Of a stretch of DNA of 64,000 nucleotides, positions 9,804 to 22,299 are shown one piece after another (the first letter of the stretch is position 1; every line of letters starts with the position of its first letter). The stretch is taken from assembly GCA_947579665.1 (NCBI GenBank), contig OX388344.1, forward strand, positions 11,092,346-11,156,345, read 5' to 3'. Source of the DNA: Sympetrum striolatum. Lineage: Eukaryota; Arthropoda; Insecta; Odonata; Libellulidae. A model generated the notes under the pieces. It searched no databases. It was not told the DNA's origin and saw only the letters and a list, made by a program, of their open reading frames with translations. The position numbers and the translations under genes were made by a program.

Positions 9804-12560
9804 GTGGTCGTTAGATCATTGAGGTGTTGCAACACCTAAATTTCACTTAGATTCGAAAACTAGTAAAGAGATTATTAGCTACTTTTGGAGGATTGCTGTG
9901 GATAAGTTGGAAATGATTACCTTTTGAAACACCTTAGCCTGATGAATCTATGATTATCATTTCTCGAACACAACGCTTATTTTTGAACTCAAGAAGTTAC
10001 TCTTCCCAGGGCGACTAAAGTATCTGAGCAAAATGATTAGATACTTGCATATCATTTTCGTAACAAACATCGCGAGCATCTACTGACAAATAATTGGCGA
10101 GAATATCTAGTTATTAACTTTCGGCTGAGGCACTACTCATCCGTATTGAGTGCCAATGAGCCAAAATGGAAAAGCGCTGCACCGTGGTACCATTCACAGA
10201 ATCCGAAATGGAGTGATCAAGATGATTGTAGCTTTCATTCTACCGCAGCTTCAAATTTAACGAACGCAAAAAGAGATTCAGGATTATTCATAGTTCATTA
10301 TGTACCATATGAAAAAATGTAAGCCTCATATAAGGGAACGCGAGATGCTGGAATGTTTCTGAAAATATAGCTTCCAATCGTGATCAAAGATTAGAATTCA
10401 TTTCACACTGTTACGTGAATGTAACAAAATCTGTTTTTAATAATCTTAATACTATGATTATATTGTTTCTCGATACAGAATTTCCAAGTTTTCAACTTAA
10501 TAGGGGAGAGCTTTTCGTACCACTTTTTACATTTTATTTTATGCAGCTGAAATTGTTAATAACACTGTGTGAAACCATTTTGTTTTGTTTAGTGTGAAGT
10601 ATTACATAGCATCTGATAATAAAATGTCCAAAATCACAACGTTAAAAGCAAAATATTTCTGAATTTATAAATATCTGTAAGTGGTGCAAGTAAGGAAACT
10701 GGTTTCCTAAATTGGACGACACATTCACTCTTCCCGATTGAACATCCATCACAATTCAGATCAATTTAATTAATTTATCTTACTGTTCTTGTAGACCTTT
10801 TGTTTTTTTGAATCCTTTTGCCCGAGCCATGGATGAAGCTGTCTGCGAGACAATTTAGGATATAAAGCATAGAACCATCTTTTCATAGCCTGCTATGCTT
10901 TTTCGACGTCAAAGTTATAAACTATTCGGTTCCCTTTTGCAACTTCAAACGCAAGATTTTTAACGTCGGATGAGATAAACCCCTCTTCATATTTTGGGAT
11001 GTGTTGCTCTGATTCCGCTTCAGAAAAACTCTTTAGTGTGTCTTTTTATAGTTGTATTTGGTGCGTTATAAATTCATTCGAACCGTATTCTCCGTTTAAA
11101 TTTCCGGGCTCAGTAAATTTGGCTCATCTACGCTCCACTTTCCAGTTTTCCTTTTTGGGACGCATACTGTACTACAAATCGACTCTTTAACTTATTATTC
11201 ACGGTAAATTACGCTTTGCAAATATATCATATCAACAAAAAACATCGTTATTTATTTAAAAAGATAATCATTATTTAAAAGCACAATGGCTTCCTAAATT
11301 GTACCGGTACAATAAAGTGAACTGCAAACGGTGCAAACTGCCATTTTTTCTTCGTCGCTTCCTTCAAAACTAACCGTTAGAGTTACAGAATCGTATCTAC
11401 ATAAAAATTTGAGCATATTCATGTATATTTATCTGATAAATATGACTGTTTCCACATAGCATATCACCTTAGCCACGCGTAGGAAAAATTGCTTTACAAC
11501 CGCGAAGAAAGTAAATCTCTCGCAAACGGACCGAACGCACAGATAATTGGAATTTCGGCGTCTTGTAAGTAACAGTTACACTCATCTCGCTGGAAACTAC
11601 GGTCTTCGATTGCACGGAGGTGGTACAAATTAGGCGCCGTACTATATCGGAAACTGTCACCTAATAGTTTATTCATATCAAATATTTCACACCATAGGAT
11701 ATCAGCTACCTGCTAAATTTTAGCTGCAAGTAATTCATCATCTTAGTCAGAGACATGCTTAAGGATAGATTTTCATTCATAGTCAATCGCATTACATTTT
11801 ACTTACTAAGTTGAAGACACTTCTACGATCCGAATGGCAGCTTTTCAAAGCGTATGAACAAGAGGTGATAACTTAATTCGACACATAAATCGTCAGTAGC
11901 TTCTGCCAATTAGTTTTTAAATCAGGAATCATGTCAATTATTTTCTATTCTTGGATGCAATCGGTTCTTCCTTTCGAAAGCAGGCTAAACAATAGAAGTA
12001 TTTATTTTTTCATATTAGAGCTTAATAATGGCATCGGAAAATAAGTAGCAAGTAACAAGTAACAAGGAAAAGTAACAAGGTACTGTTTTAATGGACAATG
12101 TATTTATTGAAAACGAATTGTTAAGTTAACAAAAGTTAAACACGAAGCAAAACGGGAAAAAACATGAAAATTGCAGGGGGAGAATGGACGAAAGGTTTTC
12201 TACAAAGATATTCACATGAAATTTTTTTCATTACTGTTTTTGTGTGGTGGAGTTGAGTCTTTCGAAAACAAAAATTCGTGGCTTTTGCAGTAGAGCTCGA
12301 TGTGAGTTGGAAACACGAGAAATGTATTTTCCTTAATACTTAATTTTGTAGGATGTCTCAAGGTATACGAGCCTAATGCAGAAGACCCACTTCGTATAAA
12401 ATGAAAAAAAATATTTTACTAAGTACCAAAGAGAGTTTCATTTCAACCACGCTCATGTGGGGAATAGTAAGATATTTAAGTAGCGCGTGTTTTATTAAAA
12501 TAAGCTTTAAAAAACTGGACTTAGAGTGAAAAGTGGCACAACAGCTTTCCATGAAGGTTA
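9804..12560. other. Gene-free stretch, nothing recognised
   Basis: AT-rich with short open frames only. I could not assign any transposon, RNA gene or exon here. Confidence 0.4.
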
Positions 12561-12563
12561 AAC

Positions 12564-12564
<1 letters not shown>

Positions 12565-12598
<34 letters not shown>

Positions 12599-12599
12599 C
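12565..12599. repeat. (CA)n-(TA)n microsatellite
   Basis: About 13 CA dinucleotides followed directly by a short TA run. Confidence 0.95.
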
Positions 12600-12689
12600 A
12601 ATTATATATAGATGCTTCTCCGGATTCATTCATGTATATACCCAGATACCCAGATAGGATACTAATTCATAGGCTAAACTACTAGCTTC

Positions 12690-13309
12690 ATTGACTCGAA
12701 ATTTTTACGACGTATTGGCCATAACATACAACCGCCAGAAAAATTGCGATTTTGAATCTCAGTGTCATTGGTTCGATTCCAGAGGGCCCCAAAGTCCCGA
12801 TTTTTCCCGTTTAAATGCATTGCTTTCATTTTCGGGAATTTTTAAAAAATACTTCCCGCATAGGTAGAGAATCAAAACTCAAGGAGCCTATATATATGGG
12901 CATGATCTATTGATAACATCAATGACTTAAACGAAAAATATCCTAAGTTCGATGCTAGGACGATGCAAGAATCGGCCGTTTAAAATACATTGAGGTAGAT
13001 ATTCATTATTTTTTTCCATGCACTTATCGAAATGATAGGGAGTTCGTGCTCCGCTAAAAGATGTATATTAAAAATAAGTTTAAGAAAGAAATTTAGATAA
13101 GACCATACTGCTCCTGGGTTCGATGCCGGGGCACATTAAAATTTCTCTCATAAGGAATATATGGGAAAAGTAGGTCGTCGATTGAGGCAGTTGAAGCCAA
13201 TATTTCTACCTGAATGTTTACACATAGTTAAAGGTGGTGATTTTCTTTTGTACTGCATAGGACGCATCGCCAGAAAGACCCGGGTTCGATGCCAGTTGGT
13301 AAATATATG
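12690..13309 (+). repeat. ~171-bp tandem array (TTCGA-box family, plus orientation)
   Basis: TTCGA boxes at 12772, 12948, 13119 and 13285 give periods of 176, 171 and 166 bp. Boxes read GGTTCGATTCCAG, AGTTCGATGCTAGG, GGGTTCGATGCCGG and GGGTTCGATGCCAG. The block 12,690-13,300 aligns unit for unit with 28,275-27,600 on the other strand (periods 176, 170, 166), including the leading phrase ACGACGTATTGGCCATAAC. It is therefore a dispersed multi-unit repeat rather than independent arrays. It continues without a break into the Helitron-related module at 13,310. Confidence 0.8.
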
Positions 13310-15907
13310 TCCGGGGAGTGACAAAGGCTACCTTTTATCCACCTAGCTGTCTCCAGTTCGTTCCCAGTAGGGGTCAAATATCTATTTCACGCTATATCTC
13401 TAAAGCTAAATATCTTCAAAATTTCAAAATTCGTAAACTATTAAAAGTCTCCCCTGTGCAAATAATAGGCTACTTTTTGTTGACCCAACTGTACTCGGTT
13501 CGACTCCAGATAGTCGAAGAGTTTCCATAAGAAATACATGGGAAGACATTTTTATCATTTGCACGGTACTTTTCTTTAATAAAATTAAATTAGAAATAAT
13601 GGTCATTCGAAACTAAAACTAACACCAAAACAAAGAAATAGAATAAAACTTCTTATTTTGGTCACTAAATATTGCTTTCACTTCGAAGTTGTGAGAATTT
13701 GGAAGTAAAATACGATAATTTCATGAAAATCTAACATTGTAAAAATCCCGTCGTCAAGGCCAATCTCTATATCTTTAAATTTAAATTCGTTAGCATTAGC
13801 GCGTCATCAATAACCAAGCTTTGTTTATAGCAACGCCGATGTTTGTTGATTCTTTACGTGAAATTAAGATTCATCGTCGTATGGAATGAAATTTCTTTTC
13901 TAATATAAAGTAATTATATCTTCTTAGGTAGGTAAGTTAATAACTTTCTCATTCTTATTTTCCAATCTAAGTAATAATCGTTTCATTTAGCTTCCCGCTG
14001 TGTATTTTATCGTTAACGCTGAAGAATAACTCAATCAAGTTATTTGTAATATCCCTGAATTCAGTGATTGCTTCCATTGAAGTGTCAATAATTGGGCTTA
14101 AAACAGCAAGGAATGACAAAACTTTTATAGCTGACTTGAAAGGTAAAAGAATTTTGTACTTTTAGATATAGAATTTTAAATAATTCAGTAGATTATCTAT
14201 TGTGTTTAAGTGTAGGTAAAATCCGCATTTATCTTTTTTTAATGGTATGATCATCATACTCATAGGTATTTTGTTATATCATAAATATTTTTTTAAAATG
14301 TTCATGTCAAAAGGTTGCCGCTACGTTATTTAGAATATAAAATATGCAATTCCTCTCTCATATTATGGCTACTGTCATATATTTTTGAACTTCGGTTCTA
14401 TGCAGGCTGATCAAATATTTTCATTAGAAATATGCTTCAATACGTCTTTCGTATTTTGCAGGGTTTATTAATTCTAACATATCAAAGTGGTTTTTCATTG
14501 TACGGACAAGTATCGAAAGAAATAAAATATACATATAATCTTTTTATTGCCGTAATTTTTAGATTGTATCTCCAGGCAAGGAAAAATTGGATAAATTTAA
14601 TAAGAATTTAGTCGAATAAGCATCATTTTCAAAGAAAATTCATCTGACAAGATATTTAACTTTTGAAAACATTTCCGTTCATTTACTTCACATTTTCATT
14701 TAAATAATCTATAGAATTTCACTCCAAAGAATTATTGGTTTACATGGCTTGCAATTAGTCCGATATTTAACTCTGTCAATTTTGCAGGTATGTTACTTTT
14801 ACATGAAATTATATCATCATCGAATATTTTAACTATAGGAATCATGTCCCTGAATTGCAATTATTTGCCGATATCACCGAAAACAATCGCAAATGATTAA
14901 CATCATTGACACAAAATTTAATCATTTTTATATTGATATTGACCATTGGTTTTTCTCTTATTGGTACATCTTCTTTCTATTGGTGTTCGTTTTAGAGATA
15001 CTGTAAGGTTAAAGCAGAATTTATAGTATTTGTTTTTGTTATTCGAATATCATGAATTTTTGACGAAAATCGCGAAAAAAACTTGCGAGCATTTCTTATC
15101 ACTACCGATTACATCGCTTAAATGAGATAACTCCCAAAGTTTGAATGTCTACTTTCGCTTGGATTAAGTTTCTTCATTCCACGTTTATAAAAATATCGGA
15201 AGACAATATTTTTCGTCAACGGGTTCTGAAAAAATTGAAATTAAATTAAATCCTATTCGAGAGAAGAGGTAAGAGTTCACTCTGATTTGGCAACATGATG
15301 GTCAAATAATTATTGCGATATAATTAAACAGATGCGCCGCTTACATTATCAATAGGATGCTAATTTTTTTCACAATTCTAACAGTTAATTTTACAGCAGA
15401 GGCTTAGTTATTAAGTGTTAAGTAATTAAATTAAAGAACAGTCGAAGCCATCTTAAGGATAAATTAAGTGTTAATTCATAAAAGGACGAGTTCTAATTAG
15501 ATTAACTGCTATACATCGTAATCCGTTTGTGACCGTTTATTTAATAGTTGCGATGATTTCGGTCACTCGCTCGCTGTCTGTCAGGCATATTGGACGTGCT
15601 TAGCGACTGGTTCATTCGTTTTCGTTTGTGATTCACAAGATTTGTGTGGCTATTTTTGTGATTTCGTCTCCATTCATTTGGTACTCAGTTGTTTCCTCTA
15701 TTTGTTGTAGCGACTGGTGCATTAGTTTAGTCTGTGATTTACATTTGTGTAGCTGTTTTTGTGATTTCGTAAGACACATAGGATGAAGAGAAGTATTGTT
15801 TTTCCATAAATTTAAGAGTTCTCATATCTTAAATTTTTCATGTCTAAATTTCATTACTTTCGATTTACATTCATTTTTCCGTTGAGAATCAACGGGCACT
15901 CCGCTAG
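13310..15907 (+). mobile_element. Helitron unit H1 (5' part unclear, 3' end defined)
   Basis: 13,310-14,935 is homologous to 16,098-17,725 of the next unit. The 3' end is textbook Helitron: hairpin CGTTGA-gaa-TCAACG (15,880-15,894), nine bases, then CTAG (15,904-15,907) followed by T. Helitrons are rolling-circle transposons that lack inverted ends and insert between A and T. The 5' end is not identified: upstream of 13,310 the sequence is the ~171-bp array, which may be part of the same element. The last ~970 bp (14,936-15,907) is not shared with the neighbouring units. There is no coding capacity. Confidence 0.72.
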
Positions 15908-18271
15908 TATATAATAAATCTGTAGAGGGGGTCGTGTCTGTACATTGATCCGATTTCAAAAAAGTTGTATTGCTAGATACTGGGGTTGTTCCCGAGTCCG
16001 AAACAGGTTTTAGAAATTTTCATGTCTGTCTGTTACAGCATTACTCAAAAACTATCCAACCGATTTTGATGAAATTTGGTATGATGGTCATTTGTTATCC
16101 GGGGAGTGACTTAGGCTACCTTTTATCCACCCAGCTGTCTCCAGTTTGTGCCCAGTCGGGGTCAAAAATCTATTTAATGCTATAACTCTAAAGTTAATTA
16201 TTTATAAAATTTCAAAATTTGTACAATATTAGAAGTCTCCCTAGCGCAAATGATAGGCTAATTTTTGTTGACCCAACTGTACTCGGTTCGACTCCAGAGG
16301 GTCGAATAGTTTCCTTAAGAAATACATGGGAAACATTTTTATAATTTGCACGAAACTTTTCATTAACAAAATTAAATTAGAAATAATGGTCCTTTGAAAC
16401 AAAAAATAACACCAAAACAAAGGAAACAGAATATAGTTTCTTATTTTGGTCGTAGAATATTGCTTTCACTTCGAAGTTGTGAGAATTTTGAAGTAAAATA
16501 CGAAACTTTTATGAAAATCTGACATTGTAAACAAGCCGTCGTCAAGGCCAATCTCTATATCTTTAAATTCAAATTCGTTAGCATTAGCGCGTCATCAACA
16601 ACCAAGCATTGTTTATAGCAACACCAGCGTTTGTTGATTCTTTACGTGAAATTAATGATTATCGTCGTATTAAATGAATCTTCTTTTTTCATATAAAGTA
16701 ATTATATCTTCTTAGCTTGGTAAGTTGATAACTTTTTCATTCTTATTTTCCAATCTAAGTAATAATCGTTTCATTTAGCTTCCCGCTGTGTATTTTATCG
16801 TTAACGCTGAAGAATAACTCAATCAAGTTATTTGAAATATCCCTGAATTCAGTGATTGCTTCCATTGAAGTGTCAATAATTGGGCTTAAAACAGCAAGGA
16901 ATGGCAAGCCTTTTATAGCTGACTTGAAAGGTAAAAGAATTTTGTACTTTTAGATATAGAATTGGAAATGATTTAGTAGATTATCTTTTGTGTTTAAGTG
17001 TAGGTACAATCCGCCTTTATCTTTTTTTGATGGTATGATCATCATACTCATAGTTATTTTGTTATATCATAAATATTTTTTTTAAATGTTCATGTCAAAA
17101 GGTTGCCGCTACGTTATTTAGAATATAAAATATGCAATTCCTCTCTCATATTATGGATACTGTCATATATTTTAACTTCGGTTCTATGCAGGCTGATCAA
17201 ATATTTTCATTAGAAATATGCTTCAATACGTCTTTCGTATTTTGCAGGGTTTATTAATTCTAACATATCAAAGTGGTTTTTCATTGTACGGACAAGTATC
17301 GAAAGAAATAAAATATACAAATAATCTTTTTATTGCCGTAATTTTTAGATTGTATGTCTAGGCAAAGAAAAATTGGATAATTTTAATAATAATTTAGTCG
17401 AATAAACATTATTTTCAAACAAAATTCATCAGACAAGATATTTAACTTTTGAAAGCATTTTCGTTCATTTACTTCACATTTTCATTTAAATAATCTATAG
17501 AATTTCACTCCAAAGAATTATTGGTTTACATGGCTTGCAATTAGTCCGATATTTAACTCTGTCAATTTTGCAGGTATGTTACTTTTACATTAAATTATAT
17601 CATCTTCGAATATTTTAACTAAAGGAATCATGTCCCTGAATTACAATTATTTGCCGATATCACCGAAAACAATCGCAAATGATTAACATAATCGACAAAA
17701 TATTTAATCATTTTTATATTTATATTGATAGATTTTTCGTGCAACTTCATCATGCAAATCAAGCATCATTCTTTCGTTCATAAAAATATGAAAAAGTAAT
17801 CGTAAAGCAGTGGGACTTGGTCTATATTATGTCTAAAGGATCAAAGTTTACTGTTCTTGCAATCGATTTTAACATTCCGACAGGAAATTTGCAAAATTTT
17901 AGTTTGAACACCAATTTATTACGTTTTTTTCTCCTCATTTCGAAAATTAAATCTATGGCAACAACCATTGTTTGAATCGAAAACAAGTTTGTTTACGATC
18001 CTAATTTCATACGCCATGATAAAGGTTTGATGGATTTTTAATTAATTTAAACGTTTCTCTGTCGATATATGTTATTACTGAATGTTGAAAACTGTAACTT
18101 TCATCAAAATGGACAGCGAATATCTGCACGGTAAATGAATTATTCGGAAATATATACTGTGATAACATAAGTTTATGTATTTACGAGACCATTTATCAAC
18201 GAAGATAATCGGAAAAGTCATGTAAGTAGTGAGATTATTCGAGGATTAAATTGAAAAGTCTACAGTGAATC

Positions 18272-18279
18272 TATATAAG
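18272..18279 (+). promoter_or_regulatory. Candidate TATA box in H2
   Basis: TATATAAG followed by AGGGATAGG sits in a ~250-bp block (about 18,205-18,455) nearly identical to H3 (20,325-20,575), while flanking module sequence has diverged much more. The matching H3 box is at 20,398-20,405. Activity is inference only. Confidence 0.35.
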
Positions 18280-19069
18280 AGGGATAGGAAAGCAATTTGG
18301 ATGAAAAATACTCATTAATTACTGATGAAGGACGTATTATACCGCATCAAGTCTACCTATGCCTGAGTAAAAGTAAGTACAACTGAAATTTACATAATCC
18401 TAAAATATTACTATCAGAATAATAATGCACATTAATAGTTTTAACGGCAATCTGTAGAAATAATAGAAATAATAAGTTCTTTTTCTACGTTTCTTTAATT
18501 AATACGTAGTATGTTACGTATTTCAACTTTCATCGAAATGAAAAACAAAAATCTACACATAAAATAAACTGATTTCCTTGAACGACCTTCTGATTACGTT
18601 GTTCTACGCTGGATAATTCTTGGTTAGTAAAAACAATCTTTGCATGTATCATTGTATGAATATTATTTTCCCATCTTTTCCAAACGGGCTTTAGAATAAA
18701 GTTCTTTTTCTACGTTCTTTAAAACTATTTAAATAATATATTGTCTGTTTGTTTACTTAATTAGAAACGGAGCTCATTGTCGTGGTAGACGCCATTTAAT
18801 GAACATAGGATTCAATTGCAGTATGTATTGCAATGAACCGAATACTACACAGGTAATCGTCTATTTATTTTCCGCATTTTTATCTTATGCAGTTTTTTAT
18901 TCAAACATAATATTCTTAGGCTTAATTCTTTAATTTAATTTTACGAATGCACATTAAAACGTCGTCGTCGCAGCTGCTACATTCATAGTGGTGGAATCCC
19001 GAAAGAGATACCACGGAATCATCCGTTCACCGCGGAAACCTTCGACATTACATATTCATTGATGACTGA

Positions 19070-19249
19070 AATCCAAAACTAAGAAAGGTAGGAATTGATT
19101 TGAGAAGCGACGTGTTTTCACATTGCCAGCTGTATGTCGCGCTAGGAAGAGTACGTTCCTCAGAAAATATCAGGGTATTAGTTTCACCGGTAAGGATATT
19201 TGATAATATTCCGCACGCCGTCAATACTGTCCTCATCATTTTATGGTGA
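19070..19249 (+). pseudogene. Helitron helicase C-terminal remnant (copy in H2)
   Basis: The frame reads KLRKVGIDLRSDVF then SHCQLYVALGRVRSSENIRV and continues to a TGA at 19,247-19,249. This matches motif VI of the Pif1-like helicase domain of Helitron Rep-helicase proteins (usual form VGIDLR-DVFSHGQLYVALSRVRS...LKVL). That domain unwinds DNA during rolling-circle transposition. The arginine finger-like R after VALG is present; the usual Gly of SHGQ is Cys and the Ser of ALSR is Gly. A stop lies just upstream (19,067-19,069), so only about 59 residues are open and the Walker and Rep motifs are absent. The identical arrangement in H3 indicates common descent. Confidence 0.82.
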
Positions 19250-19660
19250 TCTGCCCGGAAGCAGGCGCCGCGGCCATAGGATTCAATTGGAGTATGTCTT
19301 GCACTAAACCGAGTACATACCACAGGTAACCAATCGTCTATAGATTTTTGGCATTTTTATTTTATGCAGATTTTTATTCTAACTTTACTTTGGCGAATTA
19401 CCTTTATTTAACTTTTCGAATGCTAATCATGAAGAACTCAACTCCAAAACTCCCGTATCAAATGAACGTGAAAGGCCTTCGAAGTAATTATTCTATTATT
19501 ACATTATTTGATGATTCTCGATCTTAGATTTGAAAATTATGTAACTAAAGACCATGGCATAATTAAAAAGGAACAAAATCATAGCATATAGACCCATAAC
19601 TCGGGGTAGTATACCTTGATAATTTTCTTTGCTTGCATTAGGCAAGCAGCCATTTACTAG

Positions 19661-21788
19661 TTATTACTTTACTACTATATATAAAGCTGCAATCCTGACT
19701 CATTGATACAAACTGTATGGCTATTTCCAATCGAGCTAGAAGGCTGAAATTTTCAGGAGTGGTTTATAATTCACACTAAACCCGGGGAAAAATCGAAAAT
19801 TTCCAGATTTTGACCTAGAATTGAGCCCAGAGACGATTATATTTTTCAATGTATTTAAACGGGAAAAACGAAAAATGGCCATGCAGAGCAAATTTCTTTC
19901 GTTAATTAAAATTTGAAAACGTAATCGTTAAGTAGCGAGGCTTGGTCTATATAGCGTGTAAAAGATCAAAGTTTACTTTTCTTGCGACCGATTATAACAT
20001 TCCGGCACGAAATTAGCAAAATTTTAATTTGAACTCCAATTTATTACGTTTTTTTCTCCTCCTTTCGAAAATTAAATTTATGACAACAACCATTGTTTGA
20101 ATCGAAAACAAGTTTGTTTACAATCCTGATTTCATACGCCATGATAAAGGTTTGATGCATTTTTAATAATTTTAAATGTTTCTTTCGATATATGTCATAA
20201 CTGAATGTTGAAAAATGTAAATTTCATCAAAATGGGCAGCGATTATCTGCACGGGAATGGATTTAATCGTGAATACATACTGTGATAACATAAGTTTATG
20301 TAGAGAATAAGGGACCATTTATCAACGAAGATAATCGGAAAAGTCATGTAAGTAGTGAGATTATTCGAGGATTAAATTGAAAAGTCTACACTGAATCTAT
20401 ATAAGAGGGATAGGAAAGCAATTTGGATGAAAAATACTCATTAATTACTGATGAAGGACGTATTATACCGCATCAAGTCTACCTATGCCTGGGTAAAAGT
20501 AAGTACAACTGAAATTTACATAATCCTAAAATATTACTATCAGAATATTAATGCACATTAATAGTTTTAACGGCAATATTTAGGAATAATAAGTTCTTTT
20601 TCTACGTTTCTTTAATTAATACGTAGTACATTACGTAATTCAACTTTCATCGAAATGAAAAACAAAAATCTACACATGAAATAAACTGATTTTCTTGAAC
20701 GACCTTCTGATTACGTTGTTCTACGCAGGATAATTCTTGGTTAGTAAACACAATCTTTGCATGTATCATTGTATGAATACTATATTCCCATCTTCTCCAA
20801 ACGGGCTTTAGAATAAAGTTCCTTTTCTACGTTCTTTAAAACTATTTACATAATTACGTTGCCTATTGTCTGTTTGTTTACTTAATTAGAAACGGAGCTC
20901 ATTGTCGTGGTAGACGCCATTTAATGAATATAAGATTATAATGCAATATGTCTTGCACTGAACCTATTACTACAAAGGTAATCGTCAAATTATTTTCCGC
21001 ATTTTTATCTTATGTAGATTTTTATTCTAACTTAACATTCTTAAGCTTATTTCTTTAATTTAATTTTACGAATGCACATTAAATCGTCGTCGTCGCCGCT
21101 GCAATATTCATCGCGGTGGGATCCCGAAAGAGATACCACGGAATCAGCCGATCACCGCGGAAACCTTTGACCGTACATGTTCATTGAGGACTGAAATCCA
21201 AAACTAAGTAAGGTAGGAATTGATTTGAGAAGCGACGTGTTTTCACATTGCCAGCTGTATGTCGCGCTAGGAAGAGTACGTTCCTCAGAAAATATCAGGG
21301 TGTTAGTTTCACCGGAGAGGATATTTGATAATATTCCGCACACCGTCAATATTGTCCTCATCATTTTATGGTGATCTGCCCGGAAGCAGGCGCCGCGGCC
21401 ATATGATTCAATTGGAGTATGTCTTGCACTAAACCGAGTACATACCACAGGTAACCAATCGTCTATCGATTTCTCACATTTTTATTTTATGCAGACTTTT
21501 ATTCTAACTTTACTTTGGCGTATTCCCTTAATTTAACTTTACGAATGTGTATTCATGAAGAACTCAACTCCAAAACTCCCGTATCTAATGAACGTGAAAG
21601 GCCTTCGAAGCACTTATTCTATTATTATATTATTTAATGAATCTCGATCTTAGATTTAAAAAACTATGTATGCTAAAGAGAATGGCATAGTTAAAAAGAA
21701 ACGTAAATATAACATAAAGACCGATAACACAGGGTAGAATCCCTTGATAATTTTCTTTGCTTGCATTATGCAAGCACCCATTTACTAG
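19661..21788 (+). mobile_element. Helitron unit H3 (different 5' end, shared 3' half)
   Basis: It begins immediately after the CTAG of H2. The first ~220 bp, with TACTACTATATATAAAGC and a following GCTGAAATTTTCAGGAGTGG segment, resemble a different class of Helitron 5' end. From about 19,889 it is homologous to 17,768-19,660 of H2. The 3' end is hairpin GCTTGCAT-TATGCAAGC (21,759-21,775), then CTAG at 21,785-21,788 followed by T. It carries its own helicase remnant. Head-to-tail contact with H2 is as expected for rolling-circle read-through or repeated insertion at the same end. Confidence 0.75.
21195..21374 (+). pseudogene. Helitron helicase C-terminal remnant (copy in H3)
   Basis: The same reading as in H2: GIDLRSDVFSHCQLYVALGR followed by VRSSENIRVLVSPERIFDN, ending at a TGA at 21,372-21,374. 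It differs from the H2 copy by a few substitutions (for example SPER for SPVR, HTVNIV for HAVNTV). These are the Pif1-type helicase motif VI residues of Helitron proteins. Only the tail of the protein is present. The shared Cys and Gly substitutions show both copies descend from an already altered ancestor. Confidence 0.82.
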
Positions 21789-21790
21789 TA

Positions 21791-22285
21791 CAGTAGAACC
21801 CCGGTAATCCGGACGAATTCAGGCACATAGGCGTCCGGATTAGCGGGGTTTCCGGATTAGCGAGGTTTTCAAAAGATAACGTAAAAGGAAGGATTGTTTT
21901 TTACGCCTCTTCTCTCATAGCTTTTTAATGAACGTGATGTTTTGAGAAGTGATATCCTGCTGCAACTGAGAATTTATTGTCTTTCGAAATTGTTAAGTCT
22001 CGCACATATTAAGCATTCCTCTAATGGAAAAATGCTGTCTCAGAAAAGTATCACTACTTAGATGTGTTATCACAATAAACGAAATACTTCGCTCTCCATC
22101 ACATCATTGCAGCCAATGGAGAAATTTTTCAAATAGTCTGTCCACCTCTCGTTTCTTGTTACTATGTAATATGCGTGTTTATATGTTCACAAGAAGAAAT
22201 TGCGGGTTTGCATAACTCCCAATGGACCGTCCGGATTACCGAGGGTTCCGGATTAGAGAGTGTCCGGATTACCGGGGTTCTACTG
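21791..22285. mobile_element. pogo/Tigger-like MITE with perfect 24-bp TIRs
   Basis: The left end CAGTAGAACCCCGGTAATCC... (21,791-21,814) is the exact reverse complement of 22,262-22,285 over 24 bp. TA dinucleotides flank both ends (21,789-21,790 and 22,286-22,287), the Tc1/mariner-superfamily target duplication. The CAGT start and 'CCGGATTA' phrasing fit the pogo group. Extra copies of TCCGGATTA(C/G)CG lie just inside each end (about 21,833-21,870 and 22,226-22,260). The 495-bp element has no transposase. It inserted one base after the 3' end of Helitron H3. Confidence 0.9.
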
Positions 22286-22299
22286 TATTCAGTTTCACT

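Larger units (their letters stand above)
15919..19660 (+). mobile_element. Helitron unit H2 (most complete of three)
   Basis: The proposed 5' end is A|TCTGTAGAGGGGG at 15,919 (TC start after A), only 11 bp after the end of H1. The following 180 bp include the ACCGATTTTGATGAAATTTGG-type segment seen in many arthropod Helitron-like repeats. The 3' end is hairpin GCTTGC-attag-GCAAGC-like (19,631-19,647), then CTAG at 19,657-19,660 followed by T. It shares its first half with H1 and its last ~1.9 kb with H3. A helicase C-terminal remnant lies at 19,070-19,249. It also has an internal duplication: about 18,800-18,960 resembles 19,270-19,430. Too decayed to be autonomous. Confidence 0.78.

Noticed and set aside
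19048..19323. Open frame on the minus strand, repeated at 21,152-21,448
   Set aside because: It is the shadow of the Helitron helicase remnant, which reads sensibly only on the plus strand (VGIDLR...QLYVALGR).
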